Shown: piece after piece, positions 1-8,063 of the stretch | Layout of the letters: each line of letters starts with the position of its first letter | How positions within the stretch are numbered: position 1 is the first letter of the stretch | Position numbers and translations under genes: made by a program | Notes under the pieces: model-generated | Databases searched by the model: none | What the model saw: only the letters and a program-made list of their open reading frames with translations | What the model was told of the DNA's origin: nothing | Source: Brucella thiophenivorans | GTDB taxonomy: Bacteria; Pseudomonadota; Alphaproteobacteria; Rhizobiales; Rhizobiaceae | Reading direction: 5' to 3' | Length of the DNA stretch: 64,000 bases | NCBI RefSeq assembly: GCF_002252445.1 | Contig: NZ_NNRJ01000019.1 | Coordinates: 186,001-250,000, forward strand

Positions 1-324
1 GCCGCCAACTGCGATAAGGCGCTTAACGCCAGCTTTTTTCGCAGCTTCATTGATTGAGCGGCTGCCCTTGATATGGTTGTCGCGAATATTCGCGTCGGTC
101 CAGCCGGGATTGTATGCCGAAATAACAATGTCATGGCCTGCAATCTGCTTAGCAAGCGCATCGGTGTCGAACACATCGACTGTTACAGCTTTAACATTAT
201 CGAGCTTTGCCACCTTATCTGTATTTCGGACGAGGGCTGTGACGCTGTGGCCACGCGATTGCGCTTCCTTGAGGACTGCTGCGCCTACAAAGCCGGTAGC
301 GCCAATAAGTGCGATTTTAGTCAT
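1..324 (-). CDS. NAD(P)-binding oxidoreductase, NmrA/SDR-like (3' end cut off)
   Basis: This is the N-terminal 108 codons of a Rossmann-fold protein; the rest lies beyond the left edge. The protein opens with a beta strand and the dinucleotide loop GATGFVG at residues 8-14, followed by an alternating alpha/beta pattern typical of the atypical SDR/NmrA group of NAD(P)H-binding proteins. Such proteins are cytosolic reductases or redox sensors, and the substrate cannot be told here. The ATG at 324 is preceded by an AAGGAAC-type ribosome-binding site. It is transcribed divergently from the HxlR-type regulator at 576, a common arrangement in which the regulator controls the oxidoreductase (inference). 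Confidence 0.85.
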   Translation of the reverse strand, partial: MTKIALIGATGFVGAAVLKEAQSRGHSVTALVRNTDKVAKLDNVKAVTVDVFDTDALAKQIAGHDIVISAYNPGWTDANIRDNHIKGSRSINEAAKKAGVKRLIAVGG

Positions 325-575
325 TTCATGTTCCTTTCAAATCGACCATTGAAGTGATGTTTAATAATCAGGTTCTTTATGGTAACTAGGTAGCCGATGC
401 GATGAACCTTGTGAAGAACGCACTTTTTCATGATTAGGGTACATGGAAGTAACTGCATATTCGGCAAGGTGGCTTGGAGAGCATTGCGGAAATTGTGAAA
501 CGGTTCCCGGGCACCATGCGCGTTAAAACAAAAGAATTTGAACGCTGATCGGATAGGCGCTCTAAGGAAAACAAA

Positions 576-998
576 ATGAAAATCGCGGCTCAACCGGATG
601 CGAATACGCCACTCTTGTCATCGACGGACGCCTTCCAGTCAGATCAGGAATGTGAAGGCTCATGCCCCATTCGCGAAGTGCTCGACAGGGTAGGCGATAC
701 ATGGAGCATTCTAGTGGTACTCAATCTGCAAATGGGATCAATGCGGTTCAATGCATTGCGCCGTTCGGTTGAAGGCATCTCACAAAGAATGCTGACCGTT
801 ACGCTGCGGTCTCTTGAACGCGACGGGCTTGTCGCGCGGCATGTCCGCCCGACATCGCCGCCAGAAGTCACGTATTCGCTGACCGATCTTGGTCATTCAC
901 TTGCCGTTCCGATTGATGTTCTGGGACAATGGGCGGTCAAAAATCGTGAGCAAATGCGCAATGCGCGTCTACGCTTCGATGCAGCGGTGGATAGATAA
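576..998 (+). CDS. HxlR-family winged-helix transcriptional regulator
   Basis: A 140-residue DNA-binding protein. The family core is clear: a Cys followed by PIREVLDRVGDTWSILVV near residues 28-45, then the recognition region GISQRMLTVTLRSLERDGLV and a wing ending in VTYSLTDLGHSL. HxlR proteins are small dimeric winged-helix regulators, many of which sense electrophiles or oxidants through the N-terminal Cys; that Cys (about residue 28) is present. AAGGAAA lies just upstream of the ATG. The 250-base gap to the divergent oxidoreductase holds two similar boxes (GGTAACTA near 381 and AAGTAACT near 448) that could be its operators, which is only a guess. Confidence 0.9.
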   Translation: MKIAAQPDANTPLLSSTDAFQSDQECEGSCPIREVLDRVGDTWSILVVLNLQMGSMRFNALRRSVEGISQRMLTVTLRSLERDGLVARHVRPTSPPEVTYSLTDLGHSLAVPIDVLGQWAVKNREQMRNARLRFDAAVDR

Positions 999-1050
999 GG
1001 AACTCGATGTTGAAATGACCGTTAACCCTTTCATCAAGGGAGTAACGGAC

Positions 1051-1248
1051 ATGACAGCAAAATCAAAAGCACAGCAAAAAGCAGCCGGTTCAGCACTTTC
1101 CGCAAAGCGCGGTGAGATAAAGAAGAGTAAACTCGTTGGCGCTTCAAAAGAAATGTATGAATCGATGACCGAGAGCGAACTGGAAGAGTTTGCGGAGACA
1201 AAGCACAAAGGTCTTCCAGAGCATGTGCCAGATAAAAAGAGCAGCTGA
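1051..1248 (+). CDS. DUF3008 family small basic protein
   Basis: A 65-residue hydrophilic protein that matches the DUF3008 pattern: an N-terminal MTAKSKAQQKAAG block, a central Lys/Ser-rich stretch, and an acidic ESELEEFAETKHKGLP ending. The function of the family is unknown. I chose the ATG at 1051 because AAGGGAG sits at the right distance and the family starts there; in-frame upstream starts at 889 and 1015 would run back into the HxlR gene or lack a site. It lies 50 bases after the HxlR gene and may be co-transcribed with it. Confidence 0.8.
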   Translation: MTAKSKAQQKAAGSALSAKRGEIKKSKLVGASKEMYESMTESELEEFAETKHKGLPEHVPDKKSS

Positions 1249-1286
1249 CGCTTAATCAGCTGCGCTCTGATTGGTCTGTCGGGTAC

Positions 1287-1712
1287 CTATTTCGTACCTT
1301 TAGAGGATGCAAACTCGATTGCTTTGAGTTTGCCGCCAGTAATGCCGCAGCGTAAGGTAATCGTATCCCATTGCGCTCCGCCATTTTTACGCCGTGCTTC
1401 GCCGGGAACAGAGATTACTGCCGAAACTTTTCGGGCGTCTTGTATGCTGAATTTGGCCGATTTGTCGTTGGTTGTAGCGGTTGAAATATCGTCTTTGGTA
1501 AAGCCAAGGCGATCATATTTCTTGCTCTTTTTTACGTAATCATAGGCACTAGCAACGCAATCAGCGACTTGTGGTGATGCCTGCTGATCTTTGACCAGTG
1601 TCTGATAATTGGCGGTAAAATCTTTTGAGCGCTTTGGCACGCCATCTGCATGGGCTGCACCTGCCACACCAAAAGCGATAATTACAGACAGTATAATCTG
1701 GGGCGACTTCAT
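1287..1712 (-). CDS. Secreted protein of unknown function
   Basis: A 141-residue protein with an N-terminal signal peptide: two charged residues, a hydrophobic core (IILSVIIAFGVAGAA) and a likely signal-peptidase cut after AHA at about residue 22. The mature part is small, Lys-rich and contains two Cys (about residues 51 and 122) that could form a disulfide in the periplasm. I do not recognise the family. The start at 1712 places the signal peptide at the N terminus; a longer in-frame reading upstream has no signal character. It follows the extensin-like gene on the same strand with a gap of about 100 bases and may be read from the same transcript. Confidence 0.7.
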   Translation of the reverse strand: MKSPQIILSVIIAFGVAGAAHADGVPKRSKDFTANYQTLVKDQQASPQVADCVASAYDYVKKSKKYDRLGFTKDDISTATTNDKSAKFSIQDARKVSAVISVPGEARRKNGGAQWDTITLRCGITGGKLKAIEFASSKGTK

Positions 1713-1819
1713 GAATTGCTTCCTTAAAAAATCCACCGCGCAAAACGGCGATGAGCAAAATCGATAATGAAGATACATTATAAGGCAGTTTTTTGTTCCC
1801 AATCCGCTTGTAGAATATA

Positions 1820-2806
1820 TCACTGGCAGATTCGGGCAAGACAGGATTTTCCATGGCATCCCTGATCGAGATGCATGTTTGTAAGGTGTGCTGCATCACC
1901 ATCCGGGCCGATTACAGTCATGAAAAGCTTGCAGCTCGCGTCATGAACCGCACGCCAGAAAGCCTTTTCCTTTTCTGATCCATTCCAGCCGCTTTCAAGC
2001 TCTGTCTTGGAGCCATCAGAAAATTTGAACGACATGATGTCCAGCGCATTGGCAAAGGCATGTTCTGAAACACGCCCCTCAGATGCGCCATTGACGTTGC
2101 GACACTGATAATCGGAGCCTGTGCCAATTTCTGTTATTTTGACGCTGTCGCCATAGACCTTGCTGGCAGCGCCACTGACATCTGTCGACCATTTGGCAAG
2201 CGTAAAAGCCATTGCGCAATTTGTTGTCACTGGATTTGCGAATTTCAAAGGCCGTGTCTTTCCAATCGCGGTCAGCGACAGTGGCGATTGTGCACTGCAT
2301 TGCGGACCGTCATTAATTGGTGGTGAGAGCGTTCCCTGCACCTCGCCTTCCATCAGTGCCGGGCAGGATACCTGATAAATGCGCTCGCTCTTCTTTGGTT
2401 CAGGCTGTTCAACCGCAGGCTTGGCTGGTTGTGTGGACTGCTCAGGCTTTTTTTCGGGGACAGGGGCAGTGTCTGCCGGTGTTGGTGCTGGTTCAGGGGT
2501 CGGAGTTGGTGGCGATGTCGGCTTTTGTGAGGAAACCTCTTCGCGTCCGGGTGCGGGTGTTGGGATGGGAATCGCTGTGGTGGGCGCAGACTGTTCCTTT
2601 GATTGTTGCTGTTTGGTATTGCGCTTCTTCTTGGTGCGTTTTTGAGGCGTGGTCTTCTTTGCATTGCCACTCAGCACTCTTTCAATAAGATTCTGGGCAT
2701 TTGCGGTAGAACTCCCGAACCAGTTTTCTCCGGGCACGAATATGAGCGCAAATGCGAGGAGACAGGTGGTCATAGCTTTTTGAATGAAAGACAAAGAAAC
2801 GGCCAT
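1820..2806 (-). CDS. Extensin-like C-terminal domain protein
   Basis: A 328-residue exported protein. An N-terminal hydrophobic segment (residues about 8-25) is followed by a low-complexity Lys/Arg/Gln stretch and a Pro/Thr/Ala-rich linker (about 65-135). The C-terminal 180 residues are a Cys-rich globular domain containing TNCAMAFTLAKW, SEHAFANALDIMSF and NMHLDQGCHG, which match the bacterial extensin-like C-terminal domain. In that fold the His/Asp residues (SEHAFANALD, HLTNMH) resemble those of zinc peptidases acting on cell-wall peptides, so an envelope role is likely but unproven. ATG 2806 follows GAGGTG; a GTG at 2812 is the alternative start. Confidence 0.8.
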   Translation of the reverse strand: MAVSLSFIQKAMTTCLLAFALIFVPGENWFGSSTANAQNLIERVLSGNAKKTTPQKRTKKKRNTKQQQSKEQSAPTTAIPIPTPAPGREEVSSQKPTSPPTPTPEPAPTPADTAPVPEKKPEQSTQPAKPAVEQPEPKKSERIYQVSCPALMEGEVQGTLSPPINDGPQCSAQSPLSLTAIGKTRPLKFANPVTTNCAMAFTLAKWSTDVSGAASKVYGDSVKITEIGTGSDYQCRNVNGASEGRVSEHAFANALDIMSFKFSDGSKTELESGWNGSEKEKAFWRAVHDASCKLFMTVIGPDGDAAHLTNMHLDQGCHGKSCLARICQ

Positions 2807-2925
2807 GTTCACCTCTTTTGATAATGAGCGCTATGTTCTAATGTGTGAGATGCACTTGTCGTTCCTTCACGCTTGATGGCATGCGTTTATAAATGGCCAA
2901 ATAGCGCAAAATCCGGGCTTTAGCC

Positions 2926-2953
2926 TTGACAAGATGACACACTAATGACTAAA
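2926..2953 (+). promoter_or_regulatory. Predicted sigma70-type promoter of rpsD
   Basis: TTGACA at 2926-2931 is followed after 16 bases by ACTAAA at 2948-2953. The -35 box is a perfect match and the -10 is moderate. It lies 168 bases upstream of the rpsD ATG and would give a long leader that contains the hairpin at 2963. The rest of 2807-3120 shows no open gene. Confidence 0.45.
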
Positions 2954-2962
2954 AGCCGCCAT

Positions 2963-2986
2963 CGCTGGAGCTTCAACGCTCCGGCG
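2963..2986 (+). promoter_or_regulatory. Leader hairpin upstream of rpsD
   Basis: Nine-base arms CGCTGGAGC and GCTCCGGCG (one G-T pair) enclose a six-base loop and are followed by TTTCATTT. The form is that of a weak intrinsic terminator or attenuator placed between the predicted promoter and the rpsD start. Confidence 0.4.
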
Positions 2987-3120
2987 TTTCATTTGACGTG
3001 TCCCGTGGATGAAGATCGCAGCTGCGCGCTTCATTCTGTCAGTCTTTGGAAATCAAGGGCAGAGGAGGGCGCGTTTCCTGTCTGCACCGCAAGGTGCATC
3101 AACTTTTTAAAGGAAATGCG

Positions 3121-3738
3121 ATGAGCAAGCGCGAATCCGCTAAGTACAAAATCGATCGCCGTCTTGGCGAAAACATCTGGGGCCGTCCGAAGTCCCCTGT
3201 AAACCGTCGTGAATATGGCCCAGGCCAGCACGGTCAGCGCCGTAAGGGTAAGCTGTCCGACTTCGGTGTACAGCTCCGCGCAAAGCAGAAGCTCAAGGGC
3301 TTCTACGGCGACATCTCGGAAAAGCAGTTCCGCAAGACCTATGATGAAGCAGCACGCCGCAAGGGCGACACCGGTGAAAACCTCATCGGCTTGCTCGAAT
3401 CGCGTCTGGACGCTGTTGTGTACCGCGCAAAGTTCGTTCCAACGATCTTTGCTGCACGCCAGTTCATCAACCACGGTCACGTGAACGTAAACGGTCGCCG
3501 CGTCAACATTCAGTCGTTCCGCCTCAAGGCTGGTGACGTTGTTGAAGTTCGCGAAAAGTCGAAGCAGCTCGTTGTTGTTCTCGAAGCTGTTTCGCTCGCA
3601 GAACGTGATGTTCCTGACTACGTTGAAGCAGATCACAACAAGATGGTTGCGACCTACTCCCGCGTTCCAACTCTTGCTGACGTTCCATACGCAGTCCAGA
3701 TGGAACCAAACCTCGTCGTCGAATTCTATTCGCGTTAA
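3121..3738 (+). CDS. rpsD: 30S ribosomal protein S4
   Basis: A 205-residue protein with the full S4 layout. The N-terminal domain starts [20 protein letters not shown], continues through [17 protein letters not shown], and is followed by the RNA-binding S4 domain (about 95-160), which contains [14 protein letters not shown] and [17 protein letters not shown]4 binds 16S rRNA early and nucleates assembly of the 30S body. AAAGGAAATGCG gives a good ribosome-binding site for the ATG at 3121. In the alphaproteobacterial layout used here rpsD stands alone rather than in the alpha operon, with its own long leader (see the hairpin at 2963) and a strong terminator at 3772. Confidence 0.98.
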   Translation: MSKRESAKYKIDRRLGENIWGRPKSPVNRREYGPGQHGQRRKGKLSDFGVQLRAKQKLKGFYGDISEKQFRKTYDEAARRKGDTGENLIGLLESRLDAVVYRAKFVPTIFAARQFINHGHVNVNGRRVNIQSFRLKAGDVVEVREKSKQLVVVLEAVSLAERDVPDYVEADHNKMVATYSRVPTLADVPYAVQMEPNLVVEFYSR

Positions 3739-3771
3739 TTCTGAGCTTTCGTTCAGAAATAAAAATAAATG

Positions 3772-3803
3772 GCCGCCCTTGGTTTTCCCAGGGGCGGCTT
3801 TTC
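3772..3803 (+). terminator. Intrinsic terminator after rpsD
   Basis: An 11-pair GC-rich stem (3772-3782 with 3788-3798) with a five-base loop is followed by TTTT. It lies between rpsD and ttcA. An in-frame ATG at 3769 lies in this stem and is therefore not a credible start for ttcA. Confidence 0.85.
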
Positions 3804-3843
3804 TGTATGTAGATTTAAATTCCTCTTATTCGCAGGAAGCACT

Positions 3844-4722
3844 ATGAACGCTTTCGATCCTAGTATTGCGGAAGATTCGGGCACGGATGGTTGTCATCCT
3901 CTTTTCCGCGATGTGCCAGCTTCCGTCGAATTCAACAAGCTGCGCAAACGGCTGCTGCGTCAGACGCGTCAGGCGATAGACGATTTTGCAATGGTAAAGC
4001 CCGGCGAGCGCTGGATGGTTTGCCTGTCAGGCGGTAAGGATTCTTATGGTCTTCTGGCGCTGTTGCTCGATTTGAAATGGCGTGGCCTACTTCCCGTTGA
4101 GCTGATTGCAGTCAATCTTGATCAGGGACAGCCGAATTTTCCAAAGCATGTCCTGCCCGATTTCCTGAATCAGTATGGCATTGAGCACCGTATCGAATAT
4201 CAGGACACTTATTCGATCGTGACCGAAAAGCTGCCCGAAAACAGCACCTATTGCTCGCTTTGCTCGCGCCTGCGTCGTGGAAATCTGTATCGTATTGCGC
4301 GCGAAGAAGGCTGCTCGGCAATTGTTCTTGGGCATCATCGCGAAGATATTCTCGAAACCTTTTTCATGAACCTGTTTCATGGTGGTCGTCTTGCGGCGAT
4401 GCCGCCAAAGCTCCTCAATGATGAGGGCGACCTGATGCTGTTTCGTCCGCTGGCTTACGCTGCGGAAGAAGATATGGAAAAATTTGCGAACGCAATGCAG
4501 TTTCCAATTATTCCTTGCGATCTCTGCGGCAGTCAGGAAGGGCTTCAGCGCAATGCCATGAAGGCGATGCTATCCGATATTGAAAAGCGGATGCCTGGCC
4601 GCAAGGACACGATGATCCGCGCCATGACCAATGTGCGTCCGAGTCATCTGCTTGATCGAAAGCTGTTTGACTTTGCGGGTTTGATGGCAAATTCCGATGT
4701 GGAGAATGACAGTGCAGTTTGA
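3844..4722 (+). CDS. ttcA: tRNA 2-thiocytidine(32) synthetase TtcA
   Basis: A 292-residue PP-loop ATPase. The ATP-binding loop SGGKDSYGL lies at about residues 62-70, and the two CxxC pairs expected for the 4Fe-4S cluster are present: [10 protein letters not shown] near 140 and CDLCGSQ near 225. TtcA activates C32 of certain tRNAs as an adenylate and transfers sulfur to it, giving s2C32 in the anticodon loop. ATG 3844 follows GCAGGAAGC and lies beyond the rpsD terminator. The last codons overlap the start of the next gene, so the two are probably translated from one message. Confidence 0.95.
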   Translation: MNAFDPSIAEDSGTDGCHPLFRDVPASVEFNKLRKRLLRQTRQAIDDFAMVKPGERWMVCLSGGKDSYGLLALLLDLKWRGLLPVELIAVNLDQGQPNFPKHVLPDFLNQYGIEHRIEYQDTYSIVTEKLPENSTYCSLCSRLRRGNLYRIAREEGCSAIVLGHHREDILETFFMNLFHGGRLAAMPPKLLNDEGDLMLFRPLAYAAEEDMEKFANAMQFPIIPCDLCGSQEGLQRNAMKAMLSDIEKRMPGRKDTMIRAMTNVRPSHLLDRKLFDFAGLMANSDVENDSAV

Positions 4723-5539
4723 TGAAAAGCAGATCGATTGGTTGGCTGACCTTCTGGCGGAGGCAGCAAATCAGGAGATCATGCCGCGTTTTCGGCAGTT
4801 GGGGCAGGGCGACATTCGCCAGAAAACCTCTGCTGCTGATCTTGTCACTGAAGCGGATGTGAATGCGGAACGCTATATCACCGCGCAACTCAGGGAGCTT
4901 TTTCCAAGCGCCCTCATCGTTGGTGAAGAAGCCTGTTCCGATGATGAGAGCCTGTTGAATGGGCTTGGAGAAGCCGATCTCGCATTCACCATTGATCCGG
5001 TGGATGGCACATTTAATTTCGCATCCGGCGTTCCGCTTTTCGGCGTGATGCTTGCCGTTGTTTCCAAAGGCGAAACGGTTGCCGGTATTATTTACGATCC
5101 GGTAGGCCGCGACTGGATACTGGCTGCAAAGGGCAGCGGTAGCCGTATTCGCCAGGCTAATGGCTCAACAAGCCCTGTGAAGATTGCGGATGCTGCGGAT
5201 ATTTCGCAGATGACGGGTTCTGTTTCATGGCAATATACTGCCGAGCCGATCCGCTCACGTTTGGCGCGCAATCATACGAAGTTTTTGTCCCAGATCGGTT
5301 ATCGTTGCGCTGCGCACGAATATCGCATTATCGCAACCGGTGGCGCGCATTTCGCGTGTTACAATAAGCTGATGCCATGGGACCACTTGCCCGGTGCACT
5401 TATCCATCAGGAAGCGGGTGGCTATCTCGCGCGATGGGATGAAAGCCCTTATCTGCCATCGCATACGGGCGGCGGACTTCTGGTGGCACCTGACAAGGAA
5501 AGCTGGAAAGAAATTCAGGCAGCCCTTTTTGCAGAATGA
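4712..5539 (+). CDS. Inositol monophosphatase family protein
   Basis: A 275-residue Mg-dependent phosphatase of the IMPase/HisN/CysQ superfamily. Metal-binding motifs are complete: VGEEA (about 73-77), [10 protein letters not shown] (about 97-106) and the C-terminal WDHLPGALI (about 215-223). Substrates in this group include inositol phosphates, histidinol phosphate and PAP; the sequence alone does not decide among them. I chose the GTG at 4712, which has GGAG seven bases upstream; ATGs at 4706 and 4697 are in frame but have no well-spaced site. The gene overlaps the end of ttcA by 11 bases, which suggests coupled translation. Confidence 0.88.
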   Translation: MQFDEKQIDWLADLLAEAANQEIMPRFRQLGQGDIRQKTSAADLVTEADVNAERYITAQLRELFPSALIVGEEACSDDESLLNGLGEADLAFTIDPVDGTFNFASGVPLFGVMLAVVSKGETVAGIIYDPVGRDWILAAKGSGSRIRQANGSTSPVKIADAADISQMTGSVSWQYTAEPIRSRLARNHTKFLSQIGYRCAAHEYRIIATGGAHFACYNKLMPWDHLPGALIHQEAGGYLARWDESPYLPSHTGGGLLVAPDKESWKEIQAALFAE

Positions 5540-5540
5540 A

Positions 5541-5569
5541 AAAAGCCCGGAGATGTCTCCGGGCTTTTA
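5541..5569. terminator. Bidirectional terminator
   Basis: A ten-pair stem AGCCCGGAGA/TCTCCGGGCT with flanking A and T runs on both sides serves the phosphatase gene from the left and the MFS gene from the right. Confidence 0.85.
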
Positions 5570-5580
5570 CTTTTTAATAT

Positions 5581-6834
5581 TTAGGTCGGCTTGTTATGGG
5601 GCTTAAATAGCTTGCCGCGTTCAGCAATCAACACGCAGATAAATGCGATGAAGCCGAGCACACAGTAGCCTACCGCAACGGGTGTTGTGGTTCCATCAAA
5701 TGCCTGACCGATGACCGCGCCGAGTGCTGCACCAATCACCGTCTGGGCAAAGCCAAGTACAGATGAAGCCGTGCCTGCCACTTCACCGAGCGGTTCCATG
5801 GCGAGTGCATTGAAATTGGAAACCACAAGGCTGAACGAGAACATGATGGTCATGTAGATCACCATCAGGATCCAGAACGGCACAGGTCCGGTAAAGCTCA
5901 ACGAAAGTACGACCCACAACAAGCTGAAGCCGACGAACACTAGCAACATAGTCTGAGAAATGCGGCGCATTCCATAACGCCCAACCAGGCGCGAATTCAG
6001 AAATGACGCAAGGGCGAGTGTCATTGCCACGGCTGCAAAAGCGAGCGGGAACATTGTGCCAAGATCATAAATGCCGACGAAAATCTGCTGTGCTGAGTTG
6101 ATGTAGCCAAACAGTGCGCCGAGAATGAACGACGTCCCAAACATGTAGAAAAGCGCCACACGATTGGAGAGGACGATACCAAAACCTCCTATGACGCTTT
6201 TCACGGTCAGCGCACGGCGGTGATCGACGGGCAGGGTTTCTGGCAGGCGTATATAGGCCCATATACCCACAACAGCGGCCATAATAGCCATAGACAAGAA
6301 AATCAGGTGCCATTCCCCAAACAGCATAATCAACTGTCCGGTGGCCGGTGCAATGACCGGAAGGATCATGAACACCATCATGACGAGCGACATCACTTCC
6401 GCCATCTGACGTCCGGCAAAGCGGTCGCGCACGACGGAGACGGCGATAACCCGTGTCGAGGCAGCACCCAGACCTTGCAGTACGCGCAGGATAATCAACG
6501 TTGTAAAATCAGTCACAAAGGCAGCACCAAGTGCGGCAAGGATATAAATCAGCAGGCCAGCAAACAGGGGCGCGCGTCTGCCGAAACGGTCACTTAATGG
6601 GCCGTAGAAAAGCTGAGAAACACCAAAACCAAGCAGATAAGCCGTGATTACATATTGAACGTGATTTTCCGACACAATGCCAAGGCTTGCGCCAATCTGC
6701 GGCAGGCCGGGCAACATAATGTCGACAGCCAACGCATTGATGGCCATGATTGCAGCAATAAGTGCAATAAATTCGCCACGCGGACGTATAGCTGTCTGTT
6801 GGTCCGACGAACCCTTTTGAATATCAAGCGGCAT
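5581..6834 (-). CDS. MFS multidrug exporter, Bcr/CflA type
   Basis: A 417-residue integral membrane protein with twelve predicted hydrophobic helices. The first helix carries the typical DIMLPGLPQIG of DHA1 exporters, and the loop between helices 2 and 3 carries motif A (GPLSDRFGRR). Members of the Bcr/CflA group expel drugs or small metabolites by proton antiport across the inner membrane. The start at 6834 is chosen because AAGGAC lies upstream and the cytosolic N-terminal tail is then about 20 residues; an upstream in-frame ATG at 6906 adds an unlikely 24 residues. It stands alone, converging on the phosphatase gene at a shared terminator. Confidence 0.88.
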   Translation of the reverse strand: MPLDIQKGSSDQQTAIRPRGEFIALIAAIMAINALAVDIMLPGLPQIGASLGIVSENHVQYVITAYLLGFGVSQLFYGPLSDRFGRRAPLFAGLLIYILAALGAAFVTDFTTLIILRVLQGLGAASTRVIAVSVVRDRFAGRQMAEVMSLVMMVFMILPVIAPATGQLIMLFGEWHLIFLSMAIMAAVVGIWAYIRLPETLPVDHRRALTVKSVIGGFGIVLSNRVALFYMFGTSFILGALFGYINSAQQIFVGIYDLGTMFPLAFAAVAMTLALASFLNSRLVGRYGMRRISQTMLLVFVGFSLLWVVLSLSFTGPVPFWILMVIYMTIMFSFSLVVSNFNALAMEPLGEVAGTASSVLGFAQTVIGAALGAVIGQAFDGTTTPVAVGYCVLGFIAFICVLIAERGKLFKPHNKPT

Positions 6835-6901
6835 TAAGGAAGTCCTTGATCGAGCAACGCACCGGCAAACGTCTAGGCGATGCAATAGGTAGCGCATTTC
6901 C

Positions 6902-7018
6902 AGCAAAAGTGTGAAGCGGTTTTGCGTAGGATAATGCTTAAAAACAAAGGGATAGAGCGGTTTCTACGATTTCGCTTCAACAGGAACTGCTCTACAGTTT
7001 TAAAAAGTAGGCCAGAAA
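6902..7018. repeat. Rhizobiales-type extragenic repeat
   Basis: The stretch with AAAAGTGTGAAGCGGTTTT, AATGCTTAAAAACAAAGG and GATAGAGCGGTTTC, then a partial inverted GAACTGCTCTA, resembles (from memory) the extragenic repeat common between genes of Rhizobiales. Related pieces occur at 13365 and 17519 in this window. Nothing coding is seen between 6835 and 7129. Confidence 0.55.
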
Positions 7019-7058
7019 GTTAAAATGACCAGTTATGTGCCAAAATATCAGGCAATAT

Positions 7059-7086
7059 AAAAAGGCGCCATTGAACGGCGCCTTTT
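7059..7086 (-). terminator. Terminator of grxD
   Basis: Stem GGCGCC...GGCGCC with A/T runs extends the pairing on both sides. Read leftward it is followed by a T run and lies 45 bases beyond the grxD stop. Confidence 0.8.
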
Positions 7087-7129
7087 AGAAAAGGTGAGCT
7101 GTAAAAGCCGTTTTAAGAGTAATTAATCC

Positions 7130-7462
7130 TCAAGCGGCTTTGGTAGCAATACCTTTATCGGCAAAAAGTGTCTGCAATTCGTTCGACTGGAACATTTCGC
7201 GCACGATGTCACAACCGCCGATGAACTCACCCTTTACATAAAGCTGTGGGACGGTTGGCCAGTTGGAATAATCCTTGATCCCCTGACGGATTTCGTCGGA
7301 GGCCAGAACGTTGACGCCCTTATAGTCGACGCCAATATAGTCGAGAATCTGCACGACCTGACCGGAGAAACCGCATTGTGGAAAACCTGGGGTGCCTTTC
7401 AGAAACAGCACGACATCATTGGTTTTCACTTCATTGTCGATAAAATCGTTAATTCCGGTCAT
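7130..7462 (-). CDS. grxD: Monothiol glutaredoxin, Grx4/GrxD family
   Basis: A 110-residue thioredoxin-fold protein with the monothiol active site CGFS at about residues 30-33, the glutathione-binding [16 protein letters not shown] at about 68-83, and the GCDI that follows it. Proteins of this type hold a bridging 2Fe-2S cluster with glutathione and act in iron-sulfur cluster delivery, often together with a BolA partner. The BolA-family gene lies 200 bases upstream on the same strand, in line with that partnership. The ATG at 7462 follows AAAGGAAAT. Confidence 0.95.
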   Translation of the reverse strand: MTGINDFIDNEVKTNDVVLFLKGTPGFPQCGFSGQVVQILDYIGVDYKGVNVLASDEIRQGIKDYSNWPTVPQLYVKGEFIGGCDIVREMFQSNELQTLFADKGIATKAA

Positions 7463-7665
7463 TTTATTTCCTTTCAGGACACCGGTTCAAATCCCGGCCC
7501 GCGTAGGGAGAGGTTGTGCCTCTATATAGGTGGCTGTAACTTGGTAATCACCCTCTAAAGGTGAAAGCAAGTCAAATTAGCGCGAAAACCGTGAACTGTG
7601 GGGGCAACATCTTGCCGCAGGAAGATAATCACTGAGCAAAAAGTGGGTTTTCGCGCTTGTTACAC

Positions 7666-7899
7666 TTATTCCGGTATGCTGGTCTGAAGTGCTAATGCAT
7701 GAAGCACGCCACCCATATTCCCCTTAAGCGCATCATAGACCATCTGGTGCTGCTGTACGCGCGACATGCCGCGGAAGCTTTCCGCAACCACTTCGGCAGC
7801 ATAATGATCTCCGTCACCGGCAAGGTCGCGGATCGTCACCTTTGCGCCGGGAATACCTTCGCGTATCAGTTTTTCGATCTCATGAGCGTCCATAGCCAT
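7666..7899 (-). CDS. BolA/IbaG family protein
   Basis: A 77-residue protein of the small BolA fold: an N-terminal helix (IEKLIREGIPGAKV), the YAAEVVAESFRGMSRVQQHQMVYDAL core with the conserved His (VQQHQ), and the C-terminal GGVLHALALQT. BolA-family proteins bind the monothiol glutaredoxin through a shared 2Fe-2S cluster. The gene sits between purL and grxD on the same strand, an order common in alphaproteobacteria. GGAGAG precedes the ATG at 7899; a second in-frame ATG lies two codons later. Confidence 0.92.
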   Translation of the reverse strand: MAMDAHEIEKLIREGIPGAKVTIRDLAGDGDHYAAEVVAESFRGMSRVQQHQMVYDALKGNMGGVLHALALQTSIPE

Positions 7900-8002
7900 G
7901 CAAACTCTCCTGCCGTTTTGGGCTTTTTCATATTATAGAATCGTAACGTACCAACATGATACGCCAATTCTCAACTATTTAACGTTTAAATTGCTCTCAA
8001 GC

Positions 8003-8036
8003 AAACCGCCCGGCGCGGGGTTTCCGGGCCGGGCGG
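8003..8036 (-). terminator. Terminator of purL
   Basis: Nine-base perfect arms CCGCCCGGC (8006-8014) and GCCGGGCGG (8028-8036) are followed on the minus strand by TTTG. It lies 28 bases past the purL stop. Confidence 0.75.
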
Positions 8037-8063
8037 CAATTCGTATCAGCTAGTCACAGATGA

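Noticed and set aside
2895-2912. TGGCCAAATAGCGCAAA upstream of rpsD resembling the phage repressor site
   Set aside because: The right arm does not match (GCGCA instead of GGCAA), and the position is in host DNA with no related gene.
3769-3843. A longer start for ttcA at 3769
   Set aside because: It lies inside the rpsD terminator stem and adds 25 residues with no TtcA likeness.
4508-4888. A 126-codon minus-strand open frame across the ttcA/phosphatase junction
   Set aside because: It is the antisense of two well-supported genes, and its text resembles no protein family.
7481-7500. A tRNA T-arm-like string (CCGGTTCAAATCCCGG) upstream of grxD
   Set aside because: The stem is imperfect for a T arm and no anticodon arm, D arm or acceptor stem can be drawn around it.
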